Origin: Guyanagaster necrorhizus
Lineage: Eukaryota > Basidiomycota > Agaricomycetes > Agaricales > Physalacriaceae
Length of the DNA: 64,000 bases
Assembly: GCF_019112545.1 (NCBI RefSeq)
Contig: NW_025064900.1
Coordinates: 530,443 to 594,442 of the forward strand
Direction of reading: 5' to 3'
This document shows, piece after piece, positions 22,425 to 35,398 of the stretch. Made by a program: the position numbers and the translations under genes. Each line of letters starts with the position of its first letter. The stretch's first letter is position 1. Below the pieces are notes generated by a model. It searched no databases and had not been told where the DNA came from. It saw only the letters and a list, made by a program, of their open reading frames with translations.

Positions 22425-25400
22425 AATTCTGAGTTCCTAGAATACCTGCAGATAAATACTCATGTAATGGTCTTGGTAGGCCTTTAGTGAATATATCCGC
22501 TAAGTTCTCCTCTGATGTGCAGTGCTGAACTTTGACTTCATTTGAAGCCATGCACTCATGAATGAAGTGGTGCCATATGTCTATATGCTTCAATCGTGCA
22601 TGGAATATAGGGTTCTTGGCAAATTTGATTGCTGATTGATTGTTGATAGAAATAGTCATTGCTTTATAAGATGGCAACCCTAATTCAGTTAAGAGTGCTC
22701 ATAGCCAAATTACTTCCTGGGTTGTGTGTGCAAGGGCCATATATTCTGCTTCCATAGTGGATAAGGCTATGATGGGGTGTTTCTTTGAACTCCAAGTAAT
22801 AGCTCCCTCTGCATAGGTACAGATATAACCAGATGTTGATCTTCTATCTGTTCTGTCTTCTCTCCAGTCTGAGTCTGAATAAGATATCAGCTCATCCATA
22901 GTCTCTCCATATGTGATTCTGAAGTCTAGAGTTCCCTTCAGATAGTGGAAAACTCACTTCAAAGCTGTGACATGCTCAGCAGCTGGATTCTGCATATACT
23001 TGCTTAATTTGGTGACAGCATGTGCAATGTCAGGCCAGGATCCATTGGCCGCATACATTAGTGATCTGACACCAGTATGGTAATATTGCCTGGTGGCTGT
23101 GTCAACACCTTGTGGGTCTTCTGTCAGAATTTTCTCTAGCCATACATTCAGGTCCATAGGCATTTTGACCAGTTTGCAGTCACTCATGCCCATTCGCTCA
23201 AGTACTTTGAGAATATATGCCTTCTGGGATAGAGTGATAGTGCTCTTGTCCTAATTCCTATCTATCTTCATGCCCAATATATATTGAATCTCCCCCATGT
23301 CTGTGACATTTAGCTTCTTCTTAAGCTCTTCTTTCATTTTAGACATGGTTTCATCATCTGAGGCAAGTAATGTCATGTCATCGACATGTACAGCTACGAT
23401 TATGGGACTAGAACTCATTTGTCTGATGTACACACATTGATCACTGATCAATCTGATGTATCCAAGTCCCAAAAATGTAGCATTTAATTTGTCATTCCAA
23501 ACTCAGCCAGATTGCTTGAGTCCATACAACATTAATTTGAGGTGTGCCACTTTTCCACTCCCATCTGAATATTCAGGTGGCTGTGCCATGTAAATAGATT
23601 CATTGAGTTTACCATTTAAGTAAGCTCCAACAACATTCATTCCATGAATGATTAGGTTTCTTTGAGCAGCAATTGCCATGAGTAGATGGAATGTGTCCAG
23701 CCTGACAACTGGTGCATATGTCTCAAAGAAATCAATGCCAGGTACCTGTGAAAATCCTTTTGCAACAAGTCTGGCCTTGTACCTGGTGATTTTTCCATCA
23801 CCATCCCTTTTCAATCTGTAAGTCCACTTGCAATCCACAAGTGATCTGTCTTTGAGTAATTCTTTCAGCTGCCATGTGCCTAGAGAAGTCAATAGATTGT
23901 ATTCTTCATCCATTGCTTTCTTCCAATGATGTCAGTCTGACCTTGTCTTGGCTTCTTCAAGACTTAATGGCTCATCACTGAGGTTATCTGCAGTTTCCCC
24001 AATGCATGCATAGTCTATTGCAACATTTATGGCTTCCAAAGATGATTCTTCTGAGGTACGCTGTTGTTCCGATGTTTTCACAGCTCATACACTTGGATTA
24101 TGAAGTGTCCAGTAACTCAGTTGAGTCTTTGATGCAATTTGGACTGATTTGTCACATGGCTTGATCACTTTTCCACACTATATTAGGAAATTTGATTTGA
24201 TCAATGACACATCAGGGGCTATTTCCTCTTTTGGTTTGGCATTTCTGGCATCCATGGAATCATCCAAAATGCCATCATTTCCATCTGAAGTCTGCTTGAC
24301 TTTGCTCTCTGACTCCCTCTCAAGCGATGAAGGGTGGGAGACTATATAGTCAGTGTCTATAGGCTCTGTAGTGTTGTTTTCAGGGAATATAACATTTTTT
24401 GAGGTCTGAATCTGCCTGGTTTGAGGGTTATAATATCTCCAGGCCCTGAATTCATCTGTAAGACCTGTGAAAATAAATTCCCTTGACTTTGGGTCCAGTT
24501 TTGACCTCTTGTTATCTTGCTGCAACATCCAGCACTTTACTCCAAATTCCTGAAGTGCTGAAATATCTGGTTTCATGTCCTGAAACACTTCTTCTGGGGT
24601 TAAATCATTCTTGATGGCCCTGGTTAGTGATTGGTTCTTCAAATATGTGGCATATGCCACTGCCTCAGGCCATAGAAACTTTGGTAAGTGATGTTCTTCT
24701 AGCATGGTGCATGCATGCTCCACAAGAGTCCGATTTATTCTCTCAGCAACTCTATTTTGAGATGGAGAATATGCTGCAGTCAATTCCAACTGTATGCCAT
24801 TGTCCTGGAGGTATTCCTTTACCTCTTCATTGACATATTCCTTTCCATTGTCAATCCTCATAAACTTCAGATCCTTCCCTTTGTGGACTTTGATGTATTT
24901 TTGATACTGCTGGATCTTCTTTCAAATTTTCATATCTTGCTTTGACTTCAAAAAATATAGCATTGTCCTTTGGGATTTTCCATCTGTGAAGCTTATGTAA
25001 TATCTTTCACCATGGATACCCTGAGTTTGGGCTGGCCCCCATAGATCCAAAAATGTCATTTCCCCTATTTCAGTATAGTTCCTTTTGGCTTTCTGTGAAA
25101 ATGGCTTGGTATGATGTTTAGCTTTTATGCAAGCTATGCAATCTGTCTGAGGCTTGGCTGACTCATCTATATCCATCCTCTTGACCATTTTCTTCCTAAA
25201 TAGTCTCTTTACTGATCCCATATTTAAGTGGCCTAATGTTTTGTGCTACTTTTGCCATGATCGGGCTGATTTCATAGTATGAGCCTGGGTTATTTCTGAA
25301 ACAATGATGTTAAGGCTGTACAGCTTTGATATTTTATCTCCATGGCTGATTATCTTGCTATGTGGTGAGATAATATCCATTCTGAACTCTTTGAATCTGA

Positions 25401-26469
25401 GTTCAAATCCAGCATCTGTAATGCACCCTATCGACATAAGATTGAATGGTGCATCAGGACAGTGGATACACTCCTTTAGTGTGACCAGAGTGATCTTTTC
25501 TCCTTCAATCATTTTAATCTTGACAGTTTCTCTTCCTAAACCTTTGGTTTTTCCTACACTAATGACTTCATGTCCTGGAGTTTTAACATAGTCAGAAAAA
25601 TATAATCTATTTTTGACTATATGTCTGGTAGTGCCAGAGTCCTCTAGCCATGATACTCCTGAGAGTGAAGTAAGTGTGACATCTGTTGCACAAAATATGT
25701 AGTCATCTTCTTCTGAGTCCAATTTAGCAATATGTGTCTGAGTCTGGCCCTTTCCCTTTTCTTTCCATGACTTTCTAGAGTTCTTCTTCTCATTTAGGCA
25801 ATTTGTTCTGATGTGACCAGTTTTCCCACAACTGTAACATGTGACTTTTGAATTGAACTTCTTGTCATATGCTGCAAGTGTCGTAGTCTGATCAGAAGTC
25901 TTTTCCTTTAGTCGGATGTCCTCCTGAAGAATTCAGAAAATGAACTTGTAAGAATCTTTCAAGTCAGCAGTATCCACTGATGAGATGAATGAATTTCATG
26001 ATTCCAGGAGTGATATAAGCAGTGTAATAGAGAAGTCCTTCTTCTCAACTTTCTGCTTAAGAGATGCCAGCTCCTCCTGATAGGACCTTAAAGTTCTAAT
26101 ATGCTTTTCTATGTTTCCTTCTTCTTCGCACTGAGCTCTGAAGAATTTCCTTCTGACAAGAACAATTTCCATGGGTCCCCTAGACTCATACATATCTTTC
26201 AGAGCTTTCCAGGCTTCTGCCAAAGTCTTTGAACCAGCAATATATACCAGTGGGCTATCAGAAACCTGCAATCTTATTGTTGAAAGAGCCTTCCTATCAC
26301 TCTTCTTCCAATCTGCCACCAGTGTCATGTCTGCTGAGGCCGGAATGCTTTCATCTGCATAATCAATTAGTCCTAAATTGGTTAGGATATCAATCATCTT
26401 GATTTTCCATGTCAGATAGTTTTCCAGACCCTTAAGGGGGTCAATTCTATACATGGACTGGCTATCCAT
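22425..26469 (-). pseudogene. Copia-B gag-pol polyprotein
   Basis: The whole copia gag-pol can be read from MDSQSMYRIDPLKGLENYLT at 26469 to IFTKGLPRPLHEYLS at about 22450. Order: gag with knuckle CYSCGKTGHIRTNC (about 25830), protease SWLEDSGTTRHIV (about 25640; DSG is the active site), gag-pre-integrase, integrase with MRIDNGKEYVNEEV and SPSQNRVAERINRT, RT with VDCKWTYRLKR and VHVDDM, RNase H with YSDSDWREDRTDRRSTSGYI. Stops break it at about ten places, several in positions where Arg is usual (ALK*VFHYLKG, KIDRN*DKS). Without those it is colinear with active copia elements. Confidence 0.9.
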
Positions 26470-26540
26470 GCAGTTCTATGTGTGTATGTAAAGTATAAAA
26501 GGGTGTGAAGTGAGTAGTGATATAAGTTCACTTATGGCCA

Positions 26541-26552
26541 GGGCCCATAACC
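26541..26552 (-). promoter_or_regulatory. Copia-B primer binding site
   Basis: Plus-strand GGGCCCATAACC abuts the 5' LTR; in element sense GGTTATGGGCCC, identical to the Copia-A site at 13074-13085. Initiator tRNA-Met anticodon-arm priming is inferred. Confidence 0.8.
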
Positions 26553-26761
26553 TGTTGTAAGTAGAGAGCAGAGTAATGTAACAGAGAACTAGAATTAGCC
26601 TCTTGAGAGAGAAACATTCTACTTAAATACATTTCGTATTACTTCAAGATCTTTCTACAAGATACTAAATAAGTCCAGATCATGATCCAAGTCAGCTGCC
26701 ACTGACTGGCATTGTATCTTCAAGTACATTCTTGTACTCGCTCAGGATTGCTATCCCAACA
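26553..26761 (-). repeat. Copia-B 5' LTR
   Basis: 209 bp, TGTTGTAAGTAGAG to TATCCCAACA on the plus strand. It is the intact reference for the split 3' LTR. Confidence 0.95.
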
Positions 26762-26766
26762 CAGAT

Positions 26767-29700
26767 CCTGCCAGTCAGGGCACTCAAATCATGAGTTATA
26801 TCTGTGCTCTGTGCCCTGCTCATTTTGGCCTCCAGCAGTTAGAAGAAGAGCTTCTTATTATGGCCCTGATTCATGCACTCTCTCAGCCTGAATTTGGAAA
26901 CTTCATCACATCACTATTCCTTCTCTCTGATAAGCTCACTCTTGAAGGAATCTGCACTGCATTTCACAATGAAGAAAACAATCAGAAGCTGCATGCTGGT
27001 GATCCAGCAGTCTCTGTTGCTCTTAAAGCCACACCTTTCCATTCAGCCATGAATCCAGCTACCAATGCTGCTGTAAAATGTGGATGGTGCCTTCACAAGA
27101 ATCATGCAGAGGAAGAGTGTATAACCAAGAAGTTCTCACTTAAATGGGACTGTGAACATGCCACTGACCATACCACTGGGAAGCATCATCACAAGGAGGC
27201 TGGAAAGAAGGATTTGGAAGCAGCTAACTCTGCTGAGATGAAGAAGGAGACTGCTAGCTAAGCAAGTACTGATTATCATTGCCTGCTGTGTCTCATTGGA
27301 ATACCAATACAGGTGCTTCTTATCATATGACCTCTCACTGACAATGGTTCTGACTCTAGGCTCCACATGTCATTTCCATTCATCTTGCAGACAATTCAGT
27401 CATTTATTCAGCAGAGATTGGGTCAGTAGTACCGGAGCCAGAGATTCAGAAGGAGAAAGACTCAGTGGTGGAACTCTTTGACACACTGCATGTATCAGCA
27501 TTGAAAAGTAATCTCTTATCACTCTATCATCTCATATGAGAAAAGGGATTCAAGATCTCAATTGCTGGATCAGATGTTACTTTCAGCCAAGATGAAAAGA
27601 TTTGATTCACTGCAACTGTAAATGAGAGCAATATTGACTATATCAATGCTACCACACATTCATTCTCAAAATCAGCCACTATCATTGTAAACTCAAGCTC
27701 CACAAGTACCTGCCAGATGGACAATACACTTTTGCATAAATATTGCTGTTATTAAAATATGGACACTATATGGCACATGCATACAAAGCAGCTAGTAACT
27801 GGAATGAAGTGAGAGTCAGGTCCCCCAACTGATTCTATCTGCACACCATGTCTCACTGGCAAACAGCATTGCCACAATATTCCTTGTGGCCCCTTAGAGC
27901 AGAAGAAACACCTTCTTGAGTGAGTATACAGTGATATCAAAGGTCCAATGCCTGTTGCAACTCCAGAGGGCTATCACTACTGGATAACATTTATCTGCAG
28001 TGCATCTGACACTTGAGCTGTCACATCTCTGAAGTATAAAAGTGATGCCTTTAATGCCTTCAAGCAGTTCAAAGCATATGCAGAGAATATCCATCCAGGA
28101 TTCAAAATCATTGAGTTTCAGAAAGACAAAGATGGTGAATATATGGGAAAGGAGTTTATTGACTTCTGTACTGAGCATGTGATCAAAAGGCAACACACTA
28201 AACCTGATGAACTATATCAGAATGGCACAGCAGAATGAGTCAACTGCATGATTGCAGAAGTCATCACTGCTATGTTAAATGAGTCATATCTTCCACCATC
28301 ATTTTAGAACCTCACTCTCTGAGTATTTATCCATATTCAAAATTGCATTCTCACAGATTCTCTTCCAAACACAACACTCTTCACAGAATGAGACTCAAAA
28401 TCATTGAAAACCAGATATATCTCACTTTCATGTGTTTGGATGCCTTGCATATATGCTAGTATGAAGGAAAAGACATTGAGCATTAGAGTCACATACCCAA
28501 AAATGTATCTTTGTTGGGTATCCAGAGGAAGTAAAAGGCTGGCTATTCTGGAACCCTTCTATACAACAGTTCATTACCTTCAGCCACACTGTATTCAATG
28601 AGTGTGTATTTTCTGAAAACCACAGAAACATTATAAATCCCCTCAATAATAATACATCTTCCACAAACAGACATAACAGCACAGATACTGCTATACCTAA
28701 TGTGACAATGCCTCATCAAGAGGGAGAGAACATACCTACTGATAAGCCATCTCTGCCATCTGAGCAATTTTCACCATCATCATTCTCATCATTTAGACCA
28801 GCTTCATTCACTCCACCAGATATGCAAACACCTCCAGAATCATCTCTTACTCCACTATCAAGTCTTCTGACATCTTCTATACTCTCTTTACCACTCTCAC
28901 ATCCTCAGACATGCTTTAAGCCACAATATGACTCTAAAGGCCTTATAATTCCATCTCCAAACACTGGGTGTGGTTTTTGCCATAAATATTCTGGCACCAA
29001 TGCAATAAACTCACCAGACTCAGATGAACCTGTTTCTGATTCCATTGATGAAACTACTGCTGAGTCAGAGCTTACTGAGATAGACATTGTCACAGGAATG
29101 ATCTTTGTATTGCATGATGATGACTATATCACATATACAGAAGCTCTTGAACTTGCATTTCAGACAGCAGTGAAAATGGCAAACCAAGCATCTGCATCCA
29201 ATGATGAGCCAAAGACACTTGTAGAGGCAATGACTTGGCTAGGAGAGGAAAGTGAAAAATGGTATGAGGCAGCTCAGCAGGAATTGAATGCACTGCAGGA
29301 AAGTAGCACCTTTAAGCTCATGAAGCTCTCTCCAGGACAAAAGGCTATAAGTGGAAAATAGGTCTTTAAAGTGAAGCATAACTCTGATGGATCCATTGAA
29401 TGCTACAAGACATGCTATGTTGCAAAAGAGTACTCACAGCAGCCAGGTTTTAACTACACTGAAGCTTTCTCTCCTACTCCAAAATGGGCAGCCATCTGAA
29501 CAGTCCTCACTCTTGCTGGACTTGAGAATCTGGAGCTCTGGAGTGTGGATATCTCATCAGCATTTCTGAATGATGGTCTGAAAGAGGAGGTATATCTTCA
29601 ACAATCAGAGAGATTTGAGACAAAGGATAAGAGCTGGATGCTTTGTCTCTTCAAGTCCATCTATGGACTGAAGCAGGCTAGGCATGAATAGCACAAAAAG

Positions 29701-30086
29701 CTCCACAGTGCTATGACCAAGATGGGCTTTGACAGAGTGTGCTGTGAACACAGCATATAAGTGTACAAGAGAGATGGTGCTTGGATTATCATCCCTGTGT
29801 TTGTCAATAATGTAACAATTGCTGCAAAGTCCATGGAGTCTGTACAATATGTTGTCAATAACCTCAAGAACCACTTTAAACTTCACAATCTAGATCCAAC
29901 TTCATTCCTCCTTGGTGTTGAAATATACAGGGACTATCTAAACTGAACACTCATGCTCTCTCAACCACAGTATATCTAAAAAATCCTAAAATGTATCAGA
30001 ATGTCTGACTGTAACAGTGTCAGTACCTCTCTTGATCCACACACTAAGCTATTCAGCTTGATGTCCCCTGCTACTCCAGAGAAATG
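26767..30086 (+). pseudogene. Copia-A gag end, integrase and RT
   Basis: The frame resumes from 13562 as PDPASQGTQIMSYICAL. It includes the zinc knuckle CGWCLHKNHAEEEC (about 27078), an integrase from about 27925 (DIKGPMPV, then FQKDKDGEYMGKEFIDFC and LYQNGTAE), a Ser/Thr/Pro-rich spacer (28700-29050) and RT from about 29240 (EESEKWYEAAQQELNALQES to VFVNNVTIAAKS). RT stops at 30086 where Gypsy-2 has inserted; it resumes at 41184. Stops and near-absence of CpG show it is dead. Confidence 0.85.
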
Positions 30087-30582
30087 TGTTATGCACATGC
30101 CACCAGCCTCCATGTCACCTCAACCAACTACAGATTCAATCATGGAAACTCATCAGACTCTGGCCACTCCCCATTATTGATTAATTTCATTTTCACCATT
30201 ATCATTTCACATTCATATTTCACATTGTAATATCTAGACCCCAAACTTGGTAGCAAATATTAACATTGGAACCCAATGGAATCCAACTTGGAATTAGCTA
30301 CTATTAGTATATAAAGTCATGTATAACCATTATAACTATTCAGTTTGAATATCAACTTGGATAGCCATCTACACTTCATGCTCACTTCAACTCCTCTCTA
30401 CCTCATCCAATGGACTCTGCTCTAAAGGATACTCTTCACTTCTCCAACAGAACTCTGTTCTGTCCATCCAAATCCTTAGGCCCAACTCAAGGGAGATGTT
30501 GCCAATAGCTTTATTAATGCCCATGCACACTACTGGTCTCCATGCATGCACTCAAGTCCAGTTGATTGGCATATTCCTAACA
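30087..30582 (+). repeat. Gypsy-2 5' LTR
   Basis: 496 bp. It contains a TATATAAAG box in the middle. A related LTR of another copy is at 44240-44725 (minus), and a diverged 3' part is at 57879-58268. Confidence 0.92.
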
Positions 30583-30621
30583 GTATATTTGAACTCAAAC
30601 CCTTGAGTCAAAATCTTTATC

Positions 30622-32037
30622 ATGTCTACTACATTTATCCAATCCACAGAAACCAATCCTGAACAAACTCAGCCTATCCATCACAACATGTTTTCCATGG
30701 AAGACATCCTGTCATCCATCTCAAAGAAACAACCAGGCCTTTTTGGATCAGCCTCTGGTAGAGGACAAACTTCCCATAGAGAAACCTACACTCACTCCAG
30801 CTTCACTGTCTGCCAACCTCATTATGATGATTCCTCTAACCCTTTTGATGCTACTAGCATCCCAACCAACAGAGCCCAACAGGCCAGCCTGATATACAGC
30901 ATCTAAACTGACACCCTGACAAACCCTTTATCTCTGAGCAATATATATAGAAATTCAGACAGCTCAGACTTGGAGAGTGGAAATGAAGACACCTCTACTC
31001 ATACTCCCATCTAATGGGAACTAGGTGGTAATCCACCAAACCCTTTTCCAGGAGAGCCAGATGATCCAGGTGATCCAAGTGGTCCCAATAGCCCAGCTAA
31101 TGGCCTTGCAGGAAACAACAATCTAAATCAGCAGAATATGTTCCTAGAATTCATGAACCTGTTATGAGGAGTTTCTGCTTTCCTCAATAATCTTAAGCTA
31201 GCCACTATTTGCACTAAAGTCAAGGAACTGGAATCATTTGACAGCTCTGACTCTTGCAAACTGAAAGCCTTTATTGTCTCCCTCTAGTTGAACTTCAATG
31301 ACAGACCTACCATATTCACAACAGATGCTAGCAAGGTCAACTATGCCATCTCCTTCCTGGCTGGCACCATGCTTAACTGATTTGAACCAGACATTTTTAA
31401 CCTCAATCTGTGGAATCTGTCAGCCTGGCAATTCTTCTATGCAGCTTTCTTAGATGAGCTTTGTAGCAACTTTGGTCTCTTTGATGCCATTGGAGATGCT
31501 GAGAATGCATTAGAACACCTTCAAGTGCATGATGGAGACTGGATCATAAAGTACATGGTCCAATTCAACCAATATGTCTTGCAAGTTGAGTATGGAGACA
31601 ACTCCCTCCATCATGTCTTCTACCATGGTCTCTGTATCCACATAAAGGATGACATGGCTCATCATGGAAAGCTCAGCAACTTCTGTGACATGTGCCTCCT
31701 CACCCAAGAACTTGATGCCTGTTACTGGACCTGGAAGACTGAAATTGCCCATGAAAATCAGGACAATAAAGCCCCTAACCAATCCTCCAACCCCAAATCT
31801 AAGGAATCCAATTCTTCCTTGGACCCCAGCTCTGCATTGAAATCCACCACTGTCAAGCCCTATACTGACAAGCTAAGCAAAGATGGCCATCTGACTCAGG
31901 AAGAAAAAGACCATTGGTGTTAGAACAATCTCTGCATGTTCTGTGGAGCCAAACACAATTCTGAGGATTGCAACAAGCAGAAGGCAGCAGCTTCTGCCAA
32001 GAGTCATGCAGCAGAAGTAGACACTGCTCCCAAGAAA
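30622..32037 (+). pseudogene. Gypsy-2 gag
   Basis: It begins MSTTFIQSTETNPEQTQPIH, with a low-complexity Gly/Pro/Asn-rich linker (31030-31120), a capsid part from 31200 (KELESFDSSDSCKLKAFIV, then FLDELCSNFGLFD) and the knuckle CMFCGAKHNSEDC at about 31933. Stops such as LN*FEP lie in it. It ends at the 32038 insertion. The same gag, in worse state, is at 42858-44196. Confidence 0.85.
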
Positions 32038-33357
32038 CTGGTGATATGCTTGGTAATGGCTAAATGACTAAGAGAGATGAATGAGGAATGAACTCTCAAT
32101 CACCAACACCTAACCACTCAATACACAATCACCAAATACAGTTGAGGTCAGTTGTTTCAAGTACAATAGAAGCACTCTTGCACTCTTAAGTAAAATCAAA
32201 GAAACAGTCAATAAAGACAGTTATTCAACTCTATCTTGCTTTCAAAGATGCAATACTCATGAGAGTAGTTTATAGCAATGTTTAAGTATAATTAGGACTT
32301 AGAATCAATGCCAAATTGTGCTCTAAATCAACTTAGAATATTCCAAAACCCAATGAACTCTGAAACCCAAATACTAAGTCTATCAAGCACTTAGGCTTGA
32401 CTAGCTGCACTCTTGGCTGGCTAGCAGTCCTCAAAACTGAAGAACTTGTATTCTGATGCCGAAACCCTTATAGTTTGAAACCCAAATTAATCTGAAACCC
32501 AAAATACAGTTATTATTCCAATCCAATCCTCTCTAAGTGACAAAGCAACTTAAATAAATCACTAAGTTGAAGCAGAACTCAAAATCCATTGTCCCATGGA
32601 CTAGCTACAGTGGGCTAGAAGGCCTGAACACAGGGGTGGGTCGCTTGCTTGCTATTTCCCCCCCATTCCCTTCTTTTATACATCAACAACAGGTACAGAA
32701 TCTATAAATAAAGAATTCAAAATAATATTTCTCCTGTTTAAAGCAGAATCATGCCATTATTCCGGAATGGCAGCACTCCTGGACTCCCCTAGGCTTGCCC
32801 AGACCTGCCTGATCACCACACAGCTTTATTTTAAGCCTACAGTGCCTGTGGGTACCTAACTCCTTTCTGTCTACTCAGAGTTTTAATCCCCTGAGTTATT
32901 CTTAATAGCTTGATTGATCAGGCCTGGTCAGGCCCAGTCAACTGGTCCTATCCACTCTATTCCTCTCAATTCTAAGTCTCTTAGGTCACCTGATATCTAG
33001 AAAATTCAGACTTAGGCATTTGAGTCAAAACTCAGAGTGCTAGCCACAGATCATTGGGTCCCTCTTCTTACTACTCCTGGATGATGCTGTCTTTACTCAA
33101 TACTCCACAACTGGCTATGGTATTACCTCTAGCCATCTTAGAATATACTTGTCTTAGTGGCATGTAGAATTGGCTCCAGTTGAGGTATCATTTCTAAGTC
33201 CAACTTGGACTTAGTATTGGTGACTAGCATGACTATCAGCTTGGAGCCTCAGCCATAGTCCTCTACTGGCTAATGATCCTCAGTTACTAGCATATTCTAG
33301 TGTGTTATGCAGAATTTGCAAATTATAGGGCTGAACATGTACTCTGCATATCACCAG
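32038..33357. mobile_element. 1.3-kb insertion with 12-bp inverted ends in Gypsy-2
   Basis: The ends are CTGGTGATATGC (32038-32049) and GCATATCACCAG (33346-33357), exact reverse complements. It falls between the gag knuckle and the protease. There is no ORF of note; the text is A/T-rich and CpG-poor, with a CTTTTATACATC stretch near 32670. I find no exact TSD. It could be a non-autonomous DNA element or a solo LTR whose short ends happen to be long (it can also be read as TG...CA). Confidence 0.55.
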
Positions 33358-35398
33358 CTCCAACTGAGTCAGAAAACTAGGAAGCAACCCTGTTCCCTCT
33401 GTGTGAGTTCAGGGTTGCATTGACTCTATTCACATACCAGAGGTCATCACCCTCAACACAACATCTGTTTCCAACCAATCCTTCCATCTTTCACTTTCAG
33501 CAGAATTACTGACTAGTACAGAGCCTGACAGGACTCCAGCTTCTATCATTCTGTGTTTTCTTGCTCTTATCAATTCTGGTTCTAGACACTGCTTTGTTGA
33601 CACTAAGTATATAGCTGCCAATGATATTTCTGTTAAAACCATCCTCAGTGTGCAACTCCAATTATTCAATGGTTCCATTAGAAACTGCATATCTCAAACT
33701 GCAACCATTCCTATCTGTTTCCCTTCCAGAGACATCTTTCTCATCGACTTCTATGTCACTTATCTGGATTCATCCTGCAATCTTGTCCTAGGATACAACT
33801 GGCTCTCCTGCTACAATCCACTGATTGACTGGGCTGAGAGCAGTATCACTTTCCATTCAAGTGACCAGAATCTCACTCCAACCAATTCCACAGCCTCCAG
33901 CACATTCCTGAGACCTCTGTGCTCACAGAACAACAGTCCACACCTCTCCAAGCCTTCAAGCTCAATTCTGGGACTTCCACATCCACCAGACTCCATCAAT
34001 TCAACCTCCAGGGCTTCACTCCATTCCAAATTTCCTTTGGGTAGCTGGCAGGCTCTGTTCCTGTATGAACCCATCTATTCCTATCCCTCCTCAGAGTCTT
34101 TTACTATGAAAGCACACTCAAAGATCTCCATCATATCTGCTGCTGCATTTGTCCAAGCCAGTGCAGAAGAAGGCACTCAGCAGTTTACACTGCAGCCTTC
34201 CTTGTCTAATATTGGAGCTAAAGCCACATCTGCAGAATCAGCAGATCTTTCATCAGTGCTAGTAGAGTACCACAATTTTGCAGATATCTTTAGTGATACC
34301 CTCTCTGAAAAGCTACCCAAACACAGACCATACAACCTCAAAATCAACCTTGAGGAAGAAACATCTCCACCACTTGGACCTATTTATTCTCTCTCAGAAT
34401 CTGAACTCAAGGCTCTATGAGAGTTTATTGATGATAACCTGCACAATAGGTTTATTACTCCATTCCACTCTCTGCACAGAGCTCCAGTCCTATTTGTCAA
34501 AAAGAAGACTGATGAACTCTGATTTGTGTCAACTACTATGGCCTAAACAAAATCTTCAAGAAGGATCACTATCCTCTTCCCCTCATTTCTGATCTCTCTG
34601 ACTCTGCCCACTCTGCATGCATCTACACAAAACTCAACCTTTGACATGCCTACCATCTTGTTCATATAGCTAAAGAGGATGAATGAAAAACAGCCTTCCA
34701 GACCTATTATGGTTTCTTCAAATGGCACATCATGCCTTTTGGCCTCACAGATGCTCCAGCAGCATTTCAATGATTTGTGAACAATATATTCTCTGACATG
34801 CTTGACATATCAGTAGTAGTCTATCTTGATGACATCCTCATATATTCTGACAACCTGGAAGATCACCAGAAACATGTTTGTGAGGTTCTATGCAGGCTTA
34901 GAGCTAATGGACTCTACTGCAAAGGTTCCAAATGTGAATTCAACTGGGATTCCATGGAGTACCTAAGCTACATCCTATCATCTGAAGGACTTTACATGTC
35001 TGAAGAAAAAGTCAAAGACATCCAATCTTTTCTTGGCTTTGCCAACTTCTACCATCACTTCATACATGAATATAGTGATATTATTATCCCTCTTACATGA
35101 CTCATCTGCAAGAGAACTCCATGGAAATTTGATGACAAATGCTTGGCTGCCTTCAATGATTTAAAACAAGCCTTTACACATGCTTCTATCCTTACCCACT
35201 GGATCCCTGATTGAAAGATAGTGGTGGAAACCAATGCCTCCAATTATGCCATTGCAGCTATCCTCTCTATCTACCTTGAAGATGGCAAAATTCATCTGAT
35301 CACTTTCTGCTCCTAGAGCCTCTATAATGCTGAACTCAACTATGACACCTATGATAAGGAGCTCTTAGCCATTTTTGAACCTTTTAAACATTGGTGGT
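33358..35398 (+). pseudogene. Gypsy-2 protease, RT and start of RNase H
   Basis: Protease ALINSGSRHCFVD (about 33565) and LVLGYNWLSCYNPLIDW, then RT from about 34400: FVKKKTDEL*FCVNYYGLNK, LNL*HAYHLVHI, and the active site [13 protein letters not shown] at about 34815. Related elements have Arg at both stops, and VRI at the second site, so the changes are CGA to TGA and CGT to CAT. RNase H begins at about 35100 and is cut at 35398 by repeat X within the FKHW motif. Confidence 0.88.

Larger units (their letters stand above)
13563..26761 (-). mobile_element. Copia-B: Ty1/copia retrotransposon with Gypsy-1 in its 3' LTR
   Basis: The right (5') LTR is 26553-26761, 209 bp. The left (3') LTR is 13563-13679 plus 22324-22415, also 209 bp once Gypsy-1 and one TSD copy are removed. 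Both read TGTTGTAAG...CCAACA. The TSD CAGAT is at 13558-13562 and 26762-26766. The internal region 22416-26552 is 4.1 kb with one gag-pol frame. It is younger than Copia-A, since it lies inside it and keeps more CpG. Confidence 0.95.
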
